Source of the DNA: an uncultured Alcanivoracaceae bacterium
GTDB lineage: Bacteria > Pseudomonadota > Gammaproteobacteria > Pseudomonadales > Alcanivoracaceae
DNA: 8,336 nucleotides
Reading direction: 5' to 3'
NCBI GenBank assembly: GCA_937943665.1
Contig: CALEAR010000179.1
Coordinates: 1 to 8,336 of the forward strand
Positions 1 to 5,202 of this stretch are shown here, piece after piece. A program made the position numbers and the translations under genes. The notes below the pieces were generated by a model that saw only the letters and a list, made by a program, of their open reading frames with translations, was not told the DNA's origin and ran no database searches. How positions within the stretch are numbered: position 1 is the stretch's first letter; each line of letters opens with the position of its first letter.

Positions 1-39
1 CACATAAGCAAGAATGAGAGCAGCAATAGCCCACTTCAT
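1..39 (-). CDS. 5' fragment of an unknown gene with hydrophobic N-terminus
   Basis: Only the first 13 codons lie in the window, reading MKWAIAALILAYV from an ATG at 39-37; the rest runs off the left edge. A Shine-Dalgarno core GAGG (complement of 47-50) sits 7 nt before the ATG, and a plausible promoter lies just upstream, so the start looks real. One Lys followed by an uninterrupted hydrophobic run suggests a signal peptide or a first membrane segment, placing the product in the envelope. It is divergent from ffs. No family can be assigned from 13 residues. Confidence 0.55.
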   Translation of the reverse strand, partial: MKWAIAALILAYV

Positions 40-75
40 GAGTACACCTCTAATAATAGAAATTTCAGGAGCTGC

Positions 76-105
76 ATTATTTCATGAATGCAATTTTATT
101 GTCGA
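76..105 (-). promoter_or_regulatory. Probable sigma-70 promoter for the leftward partial gene
   Basis: Reading leftward, TCGACA (105-100, 5/6 match to the -35 consensus) is followed after 18 bp by AATAAT (81-76, 5/6 match to the -10). Transcription would begin near 69, giving a leader of about 30 nt that contains the GAGG ribosome site. The prediction rests on motif and position only; the surrounding AT-rich sequence raises the chance of a coincidental match. Confidence 0.4.
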
Positions 106-211
106 ACGGAATCACAATTTGTTTGACACAACGCAGTATTTTAGCGCACTTACAGTAAGGAGTGGGGCACTAATAAAAAGAAGTGATGGGCGAAAATTCA
201 TACACTTAGGC

Positions 212-240
212 TTGCAAAGTTGGGTTAAATTCGCCACAAT
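212..240 (+). promoter_or_regulatory. Probable sigma-70 promoter of ffs
   Basis: TTGCAA (212-217) and CACAAT (235-240) are separated by exactly 17 bp, each a 4/6 match. The predicted start at about 247 lies 8 nt before the mature 5' end of the 4.5S RNA, leaving a short leader of the kind RNase P removes. The bases just after the -10 are GC-rich (GCGGC). Such discriminators are typical of growth-rate or stringently controlled stable-RNA promoters, which would suit this gene; that regulatory reading is inference. Confidence 0.45.
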
Positions 241-254
241 GCGGCTTCTTTCGT

Positions 255-362
255 GGTGGCCCCATCGGTCCCCCGCAACGATACATTGTGAACCCCGTCA
301 GGCCCGGAAGGGAGCAGCGGTAGCAGTGGACTCGTGTGCCGGGGTGTTCTGGTGGGGCCGCC
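255..362 (+). ncRNA. ffs: 4.5S RNA, the small signal recognition particle RNA
   Basis: This is the RNA scaffold of the bacterial signal recognition particle. It binds Ffh, and the complex docks with FtsY to target inner-membrane proteins co-translationally. The hallmark apical domain is present: GTCAGGCCCGGAAGGGAGCAGC-like sequence at 297-318, with the GGAA tetraloop at 306-309 closed by C305-G310 and the conserved AGCAG side of the symmetric loop at 312-316. The ends pair as a 12-bp stem, 255-266 with 351-362, allowing two G-U pairs, which defines the mature ends and a length of about 108 nt. There is no Alu domain, as in gammaproteobacterial 4.5S RNAs (114 nt in E. coli). The location just before dnaX is also found in Pseudomonas. 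After the stem only a weak TTTT (367-370) follows, so its 3' end may arise by processing or by weak termination. Confidence 0.97.
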
Positions 363-461
363 TCCATTTTAGGGGTATCACGAGAAAAATAATCCCAGCC
401 GACTAGCCCCCAAAGCGTTCTCAAGCTAGCATAGGGGCCCGTTTCTTATCTCGGCATCAAC
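363..461 (+). other. ffs-dnaX spacer with competing G-run/C-run pairings
   Basis: This 99-bp spacer has no clear sigma-70 promoter for dnaX and no strong ribosome site before the dnaX ATG. It holds GGGG (372-375), a C-run (407-411) and GGGGC (434-438), so the C-run could pair with either G-run but not both. CTAGC (403-407) can also pair with GCTAG (425-429). It might act as a leader structure or simply be a spacer. If dnaX lacks its own promoter here, some dnaX transcription would be read-through from ffs, which is inference. Confidence 0.25.
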
Positions 462-2285
462 ATGAGTTATCAAGTTTTAGCACGAAAATATCGGCCACGT
501 AATTTCTCCGAACTCGTGGGGCAGGAGCATGTGTCTAAGGCACTAATACACGCCTTAGAGAACAACCGCTTGCACCATGCTTATTTGTTTTCGGGTACAC
601 GAGGCTGTGGTAAAACCACCATTGCCCGTATTTTGGCTAAGTGCTTAAACTGTGAAACGGGCGTGACGGCCACACCCTGTGAAACCTGTGAGAGCTGCCA
701 AGAGATTAGCGCAGGCCGTTTTGTGGATTTAATTGAGGTGGATGCGGCCAGCCGTACACGGGTGGAGGATACCCGTGAGTTGCTCGATAATGTGCAATAT
801 GCGCCGAGCCGTGGGCGTTATAAAGTGTACTTAATTGATGAAGTGCACATGCTTTCCACTCACAGTTTTAATGCCCTTTTAAAAACTTTAGAAGAGCCTC
901 CCGAGCACGTTAAGTTTTTATTCGCCACCACGGATCCGCAAAAGTTACCCGTAACGATTTTATCCCGCTGTTTGCAGTTTAACCTCACAGAGCTGTCTCC
1001 CACTCATATCCAGCAGCATTTGATCCACTTGCTCACCAAAGAAGGGGTGCAGTTTGAAGAACAAAGCCTGTTATACATTGGTGAAGCGGCCAAGGGCTCT
1101 GTGCGTGATGCCCTAAGCTTAACGGATCAAGCCATTGCCTTTGCGGCAGGCCATCTCACCGTGGCACAGGTGACTGCCATGCTTGGCACTGTGGATAGGT
1201 CCCATGTTTATATGCTGTTGCGCAGCTTGGCTGAGGGTGAAGCAGCGCCTTTGCTGCAATTGTTAGAAAAGGTGCTCACCCATAGCCCCAACGAAACTGC
1301 TTTGCTTGATGAAATTATTCGTGTTTTGCATCGCTTAGCGGTGGCCCAGGCGGTACCGCAGCGGGAGCAAGAAGCCCAGGTGCAGGATCTAGCGGGTGCC
1401 TTCACCCCTGAACAGCTACAGCTTTATTACGATATTGCGGTGCGCTGCCGCCGAGATATCCAGCATGTGCCTGATGGCCGCGTGGCCTTGGAAATGCTAT
1501 TTTTGCGCATGTTGGTGTTCCGCCCTGATGGTGTGTTACTTGCGCCTGGTTCGGGTTCAGCCCCAGCCAAGGCACCGATGAATACCGCAGTAACAACGCC
1601 TGAATCTACAGGCACAGTGGCGCCGCCCTTAGAAAAACAGCCGTCGCCAACCAATACGCCTGCATCGCAAGCTCCCACTGTGGCGCCCCAAAATGCAGCA
1701 ATGCCCGCAGCGCCGGTGGAGCAAGCGCCACCATGGCGTGAAGAGCCACCTTCACCGATAGAAGCGGAGCCCACACCGCCAATAGAGGCGCCTGAGCCAG
1801 CTGCGGTGGCTCAAGGGAAGGCACAGGGCACGGTGCCAGAAGCCCCCAAGGCCAGCGAGCCAATGCCCCCTATGCCAGCAGTGGAAGATACAGCAGCATT
1901 GGCAAAGTGGTGGGGGCAGTTAGTGGATAAGTTACCCATTACTGGGGTGGTGGCCAACTTAGCCAGCAACTGTCAGCTAAAGCATTATGAGGGGAAAAGG
2001 TGGGTGCTTTCCCTCCATGCAGGGCATGATATTCTGGCGAGCCGAGGCCGTTTAAACGAGCTCGAACAAGCGGTGCGTGAATATTTACAAACCCCCGTTC
2101 AGCTTGAAATTCAACAGGATGACGCCATAGACGCGAGTCCGGATATGATGCGGGCGGAACGTAAACAACAGCTGTTGGCCGAGGCCACGGCACGCCTTCA
2201 AGAGGACCCAGTGGTGCAGCAATTAGTGCAAGAGTTTGATGGCACCCTGCAAGTAGACACAATCGTTCCCACAATCAGTGAGTGA
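462..2285 (+). CDS. dnaX: DNA polymerase III subunit tau (and possibly gamma), clamp-loader ATPase
   Basis: DnaX is the AAA+ motor of the clamp loader. It opens the beta clamp on primed DNA and, as tau, ties the polymerase cores to the DnaB helicase. The 607-aa product has Walker A GTRGCGKT (45-52), a four-Cys zinc module (C64, C73, C76, C79, the same spacing as E. coli), Walker B LIDE (124-127), a sensor-1 segment FATTD (154-158) and the SRC arginine-finger motif (168-170). A collar domain follows. A long Ala/Pro/Glu-rich linker spans about residues 363-476, and then comes a folded C-terminal domain of the tau type that binds the polymerase alpha subunit. The length is close to E. coli tau (643 aa). 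I found no canonical A AAA AAG slippery site, so a frameshift-made gamma form is not supported by the sequence. The ribosome site is weak. It is the first gene of dnaX-ybaB-recR. Confidence 0.97.
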   Translation: MSYQVLARKYRPRNFSELVGQEHVSKALIHALENNRLHHAYLFSGTRGCGKTTIARILAKCLNCETGVTATPCETCESCQEISAGRFVDLIEVDAASRTRVEDTRELLDNVQYAPSRGRYKVYLIDEVHMLSTHSFNALLKTLEEPPEHVKFLFATTDPQKLPVTILSRCLQFNLTELSPTHIQQHLIHLLTKEGVQFEEQSLLYIGEAAKGSVRDALSLTDQAIAFAAGHLTVAQVTAMLGTVDRSHVYMLLRSLAEGEAAPLLQLLEKVLTHSPNETALLDEIIRVLHRLAVAQAVPQREQEAQVQDLAGAFTPEQLQLYYDIAVRCRRDIQHVPDGRVALEMLFLRMLVFRPDGVLLAPGSGSAPAKAPMNTAVTTPESTGTVAPPLEKQPSPTNTPASQAPTVAPQNAAMPAAPVEQAPPWREEPPSPIEAEPTPPIEAPEPAAVAQGKAQGTVPEAPKASEPMPPMPAVEDTAALAKWWGQLVDKLPITGVVANLASNCQLKHYEGKRWVLSLHAGHDILASRGRLNELEQAVREYLQTPVQLEIQQDDAIDASPDMMRAERKQQLLAEATARLQEDPVVQQLVQEFDGTLQVDTIVPTISE

Positions 2286-2292
2286 GGCAACC

Positions 2293-2613
2293 ATGGATTT
2301 TGATATGAACAGCCTGATGCAACAGGCACAAGCCATGCAAGAGCGCATGAAAAAAGCTCAAGAGGATATCGCCAAGGCAGAAGTAACCGGCGAGGCGGGT
2401 GCAGGCTTAGTTAAAGTGATTATGAACGGTCGCCATGATGTGCGCAAAGTAGAGTTGGATCCAAGCGTACTTGAGGAAGATAAAGAGTTTTTAGAGGATC
2501 TCCTCGCCGCCGCCGTGAATGATGCGGTGCGCCGTGTGGAAGAGCATCAGCAAAAAGAAATGTCTGCGCTCACCGCGGGCATGCCCATTCCTCCAGGGTT
2601 CAAACTGTTCTAA
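2293..2613 (+). CDS. ybaB: YbaB/EbfC family nucleoid-associated protein
   Basis: YbaB/EbfC proteins are small dimeric DNA-binding proteins that coat the nucleoid. Their conserved place between dnaX and recR suggests a link to replication or repair, but the exact role is not settled. The chosen ATG gives 106 aa (E. coli about 109 aa). The N-terminal helix is Gln/Met/Lys-rich, followed by the family core [12 protein letters not shown], the segment [18 protein letters not shown], and a C-terminal PPGFKLF that matches the PPGFK ending of homologues. GAGG (2284-2287) sits 5 nt before the ATG, overlapping the end of dnaX. An in-frame GTG at 2278 would add five residues inside the dnaX end and is less likely. 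The stop overlaps the recR start (TAATG). Confidence 0.95.
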   Translation: MDFDMNSLMQQAQAMQERMKKAQEDIAKAEVTGEAGAGLVKVIMNGRHDVRKVELDPSVLEEDKEFLEDLLAAAVNDAVRRVEEHQQKEMSALTAGMPIPPGFKLF

Positions 2614-3209
2614 TGAAGCATAGCCCCTTAGTACAACAGCTGATTGAGGCGTTTACCTGCTTACCTGGCGTGGGGCCGAAATCAGCGCAGCGTATGACCT
2701 ATTATCTCCTTGAGCGCAATCGAGAAGGGGGAGAGCAGCTTGCTCAAGCCCTCAGCCAAGCCATGGCGAAGGTGAGTCAGTGTGTGCGTTGCCGCAACTT
2801 TGCGGAAGAAGAACTATGCCCCATTTGCCGAGACCCTAAGCGAGATGGGAGCCTAGTGTGCGTGGTGGCATCGCCGGCTGAGGTGCTAGCATTTGAACAG
2901 GCGGGTGGGTATAACGGCCGCTACTTTGTTCTGATGGGGTTGCTTTCCCCGATTGATGGCATAGGGCCAGAGGAAATTGGCCTGCCCATGTTGAAAGACC
3001 AGCTCGCCTCGCAACAAGTGCAAGAGGTGATATTGGGCACTAGCAGTACAGTGGAGGGTGAGGTAACCGCTCATTATATTGTGGAAATGTGCCAAGCTGA
3101 GCAGGTGCAGGTGAGCCGCTTAGCCCAAGGTGTGCCAGTGGGCGGAGAACTTGAGTTTGTTAGTGGTGCCACCTTAGCCCAAGCACTTTCCGAACGTCGT
3201 AAATTATAA
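2613..3209 (+). CDS. recR: Recombination mediator protein RecR (with altered TOPRIM motifs)
   Basis: RecR works with RecO (and RecF) to load RecA onto SSB-coated single-stranded gaps. The 198-aa product has the N-terminal helix-hairpin-helix LPGVGPKSAQRM (17-28), a zinc finger C57-x2-C60-x8-C69-x2-C72, a TOPRIM domain from about 82 to 175, and the C-terminal GVPVGGELEFV segment. Length and layout match E. coli RecR (201 aa). Two TOPRIM signatures differ from the forms I know in E. coli and P. aeruginosa: VVES/VVEG is VVAS here (Ala86, codon GCA at 2868-2870), and ILATNPTVEGE is ILGTSSTVEGE (141-150). The reading frame is otherwise intact. The start overlaps the ybaB stop by one base (TAATG), indicating translational coupling. 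Confidence 0.95.
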   Translation: MKHSPLVQQLIEAFTCLPGVGPKSAQRMTYYLLERNREGGEQLAQALSQAMAKVSQCVRCRNFAEEELCPICRDPKRDGSLVCVVASPAEVLAFEQAGGYNGRYFVLMGLLSPIDGIGPEEIGLPMLKDQLASQQVQEVILGTSSTVEGEVTAHYIVEMCQAEQVQVSRLAQGVPVGGELEFVSGATLAQALSERRKL

Positions 3210-3317
3210 AAAAGCAAGGCTCAGCGAGGACCTGGTGAACCCTATCCAGGTCCGTTTTCCGGTAGGCAACCTTAGCCCTTGGCCCACACACACAACCAAG
3301 GGCTAGCTGAGCCCTGC
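3208..3317 (-). terminator. Branched intrinsic terminator of the leftward monooxygenase gene
   Basis: Read leftward, the segment 3317-3306 pairs with 3225-3214 as a continuous 12-bp stem (one G-U wobble), followed at once by six U (complement of 3208-3213). The stem begins 6 nt after the monooxygenase stop. It encloses two further perfect hairpins: TAGCCCTTGG/CCAAGGGCTA (3273-3282 with 3296-3305) and GGACCTGG/CCAGGTCC (3228-3235 with 3246-3253), giving a three-way junction. On the rightward strand the wobble position is an A-C mismatch and there is no U-run after the outer stem, so the outer stem suits leftward transcripts. Its U-run overlaps the recR stop codon. Confidence 0.6.
3228..3258 (+). 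terminator. Rho-independent terminator of the dnaX-ybaB-recR operon
   Basis: GGACCTGG (3228-3235) and CCAGGTCC (3246-3253) form a perfect 8-bp GC-rich stem with a 10-nt loop, followed by GTTTT (3254-3258). It starts 19 nt after the recR stop. The T-run is short, so termination may be partial. The hairpin lies inside the larger branched structure described separately. Confidence 0.7.
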
Positions 3318-3323
3318 AAACCC

Positions 3324-4844
3324 TTATGCACCAATTTCCACCATGGCTTCTTGGCCATCTTCTAAGGTACCGGTGAGAGAAAACTTCATGGTGCCATCAT
3401 TTAAGGAACTATAACGTAGCATGGGGAGATCCTTCAGATAGTTCATGTGCACCTTCCAGGGTAAACGGTCCCCTTGCAGTGGCATCTTATCCAGCGCACG
3501 CTGAATATAGCCCGCGTTGGTACAGCCTGAGCCATCGGTGATGAAGGAATGCTTCTGAATGCTGTTATCTTTGTTCACTGGCACGGCCTTTACGGCACCC
3601 ATTTGGTCCATGTAGTTAATAAGGCGGCAAATGTATTCGCTCGATAAATCAGATTTTAAGGTCCAGCTAGAGTTGGTGTAACCAAAGATCATGGCGGCAT
3701 TAGGCACGCCTTCGAATAAGGTGCCTTTGTACACCATACCCTCGGTGAGCTTCACCGGTTTTTGGTTCACGCTTAAGGTCATGCCGCCGAGTAGCTGAAT
3801 GTTAAAGCCTGTGGCGGTAACAATAATATCGGCTTCTAGCTCCTCACCGTTTTGCAATAAGATGCCCTTTTCTGTGAAGCGATCAATGTGATTGGTCACA
3901 ATGCTGGCATGGCCCTTGCGCACCGCTTTAAATAAATCCCCATTGGGCACAGCACATAAGCGTTCATCCCAAGGGTTATAGCTTGGGGTAAAGTGTTTCA
4001 TGTCCACATTTTTACCCACTTGGCGCTTCACTAAACCGCGCAAAATTTTACTAGTGAGTTGTGGAGCGGATTGTGATAAACGGAAAACGCCACGCTGTAA
4101 GGCCACACCACGGGCACGGCCCAAACGGTGCACCAACATATCGGGCAACACTAGGCGCAAGGCATCAGAAATGTAATCGTTTTTGGGAATGCTAGCCATG
4201 TAAGTGGGCGAACGTTGTAGCATGGTGACATGCTTGGCCTTTTCTGCCATGGCAGGCAATAGGGTAACTGCGGTGGCACCTGAGCCAATAATCACCACAT
4301 TTTTGCCGGTGTAATCTAAATCCTCTGGCCACTCTTGGGGATGCACCACGGGACCTTTGAAATCTTCGCGGCCTTTAAACTCTGGCACGTAACCGCCTTC
4401 ATAGCTGTAATAGCCCGCACAGCTGAGTAGGAAGTTACAGGTGAAAGTGGTTTTTTTAGCTTTGCCCTCCACTTGACGCTCTGCGGTAACGGTCCAGGTA
4501 TTGGTTTTATCAGACCAATCCGCTTTTAATACCTTGGTGCCAAAGCGAATGTGCTGATCAATGCCGTTTTCACGGGCGGTTTCACGGATGTATTCAAGAA
4601 TTTCTTCCCCATCAGCAATGACTTTGGTACCCGTCCATGGCTTAAAGCTATAGGCATAGGTATACATTTCAGAATCGGAACGTACCCCTGGGTAGCGGTG
4701 AATATCCCAGGTGCCGCCAATGCTATCGCGTGCCTCTAGAATGGCATAGCTTTTGGTGGGGCACTTATCTTGGAAGTGCCATGCGGCACCAATACCAGAA
4801 AGCCCAGCACCAATAATTAAAATATCAAAATGTTCAGTGGTCAT
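3324..4844 (-). CDS. Flavin-containing monooxygenase, Baeyer-Villiger type (AlmA/EthA-like)
   Basis: The predicted enzyme uses FAD, NADPH and O2 to insert one oxygen atom into an organic substrate, for example turning a ketone into an ester. The 506-aa product has an N-terminal FAD Rossmann motif GAGLSG (12-17), the GGTW...RYPGVRSDS segment (43-58), the Baeyer-Villiger fingerprint FKGPVVHPQEWP (162-173, pattern FxGxxxHxxxWP), a second NADPH Rossmann motif GSGATA (187-192), and the ATG motif in VTATGFN further on. Overall it closely resembles mycobacterial EthA (about 489 aa) and the AlmA monooxygenases linked to long-chain alkane use in Acinetobacter and Alcanivorax. I cannot separate those two from sequence alone, so no symbol is given. 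A ribosome site AGAGGG lies 7 nt before the ATG. It is divergent from an acyl-CoA dehydrogenase, which suggests a role in lipid, ketone or hydrocarbon catabolism. No signal peptide is seen; it is probably cytosolic. Confidence 0.88.
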   Translation of the reverse strand: MTTEHFDILIIGAGLSGIGAAWHFQDKCPTKSYAILEARDSIGGTWDIHRYPGVRSDSEMYTYAYSFKPWTGTKVIADGEEILEYIRETARENGIDQHIRFGTKVLKADWSDKTNTWTVTAERQVEGKAKKTTFTCNFLLSCAGYYSYEGGYVPEFKGREDFKGPVVHPQEWPEDLDYTGKNVVIIGSGATAVTLLPAMAEKAKHVTMLQRSPTYMASIPKNDYISDALRLVLPDMLVHRLGRARGVALQRGVFRLSQSAPQLTSKILRGLVKRQVGKNVDMKHFTPSYNPWDERLCAVPNGDLFKAVRKGHASIVTNHIDRFTEKGILLQNGEELEADIIVTATGFNIQLLGGMTLSVNQKPVKLTEGMVYKGTLFEGVPNAAMIFGYTNSSWTLKSDLSSEYICRLINYMDQMGAVKAVPVNKDNSIQKHSFITDGSGCTNAGYIQRALDKMPLQGDRLPWKVHMNYLKDLPMLRYSSLNDGTMKFSLTGTLEDGQEAMVEIGA

Positions 4845-4926
4845 AGTTGCACCCTCTTTAGGTTCTTCCTGAAGACTATGTTGTGCTTAACAAACATAGA
4901 GATTCTCAGATTCAGTGGCGCAGCCT

Positions 4927-4940
4927 TTGATGTGTATCAA
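4927..4940. promoter_or_regulatory. Perfect FNR/Anr-type box
   Basis: TTGAT-GTGT-ATCAA matches the FNR consensus TTGATNNNNATCAA at all ten defined positions. The dyad extends one base each side to TTTGAT...ATCAAA (4926-4941). FNR, Anr and EtrA are oxygen-sensing iron-sulfur regulators of the CRP family. The site is 83 bp upstream of the monooxygenase ATG and about 260 bp from the dehydrogenase ATG, so the monooxygenase is the more likely target. Whether it activates or represses cannot be told from the sequence. Confidence 0.6.
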
Positions 4941-5080
4941 AAGGCATATGCCGAAAAACTTCGCGCTAAGGAATACGAGCCAATGACAGAACATTTTTAA
5001 CTGTGCCATTGCCCGATGTCATAGTTCTAGCGTGAAAGAGAGTGCAGTAAAAGGACTAAAAAGCGATATCTGCTGAAATC

Positions 5081-5094
5081 TTGTTTTGGATCAA
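5081..5094. promoter_or_regulatory. Near-consensus FNR/Anr-type box
   Basis: TTGTT-TTGG-ATCAA matches nine of the ten defined positions of the FNR consensus with correct spacing. It lies 109 bp before the acyl-CoA dehydrogenase ATG. A centre at -41.5 would place the transcription start near 5129, but no good -10 is seen at 5117-5122. Alone it would be weak evidence; with the perfect box in the same intergenic region it is worth noting. Confidence 0.35.
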
Positions 5095-5152
5095 GATAAG
5101 CCACTTTGGTGGACAAAAAGTGTCAAACAAGGGTGGTGAAGCATCATTGCGC

Positions 5153-5179
5153 ACCAAGCGCTTGCTTGGTACGGTTTTT
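5153..5179 (+). promoter_or_regulatory. Terminator-like hairpin or operator in the acyl-CoA dehydrogenase leader
   Basis: ACCAAGC (5153-5159) and GCTTGGT (5164-5170) form a perfect 7-bp stem with a 4-nt loop; TTTTT follows at 5175-5179, four bases later. It ends 24 nt before the dehydrogenase ATG. The same stretch contains the perfect palindrome CAAGCGCTTG (5155-5164). It could be an attenuator in the leader or a binding site for a repressor dimer. It does not match the FadR or PsrA sites I know. Downstream of it is a strong ribosome site AAAGGAGG (5191-5198). Confidence 0.4.
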
Positions 5180-5202
5180 GCCATAATAACAAAGGAGGCC
5201 TT

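Larger units (their letters stand above)
4845..5202. promoter_or_regulatory. Shared divergent control region, monooxygenase / acyl-CoA dehydrogenase
   Basis: This 358-bp non-coding stretch separates two divergent genes. It contains a perfect FNR-type box (4927-4940), an adjacent 10-bp palindrome GGCATATGCC (4943-4952), a second 9/10 FNR-type box (5081-5094), and a hairpin with a T-run (5153-5179). Leftward, TATGTT (4898-4893) is a possible -10 for the monooxygenase with no good -35, as is common in activator-dependent promoters. The first box would be centred near -47.5 from that start, not the classical -41.5. No convincing rightward -10/-35 pair was found for the dehydrogenase; CATAAT (5182-5187) is too close to the start codon. 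No small gene is supported here. Confidence 0.5.

Noticed and set aside
14..406. Rightward open frame of 130 codons, and a leftward one at 206-424
   Set aside because: Both run through the 4.5S RNA gene, and neither resembles a known protein; they are chance frames.
1625..1640. A-run GAAAAAC in dnaX as a slippery site
   Set aside because: The in-frame codons GAA AAA CAG do not form an X XXY YYZ heptamer, so efficient -1 slippage is not expected.
1740..1860. Repeated PIEA / PEP-like units in the DnaX linker as a tandem repeat element
   Set aside because: They are irregular and low-complexity, as usual for DnaX linkers; no DNA-level tandem repeat is present.
1402..1863. Several long leftward open frames opposite dnaX (up to 115 codons)
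   Set aside because: They lie opposite the Ala/Pro/Glu-rich linker, where codon bias leaves the antisense frames free of stops; the low-complexity translations look like shadows.
2278..2292. GTG start five codons upstream for ybaB
   Set aside because: The ATG at 2293 has GAGG at 5 nt and gives the usual family N-terminus; the GTG lies inside the dnaX end without its own ribosome site.
5135..5150. Possible sigma-54 promoter (GG ... TTGC) before the acyl-CoA dehydrogenase
   Set aside because: The GG-to-GC spacing is 12 rather than the required 10 bases, and the intervening bases do not fit the consensus.
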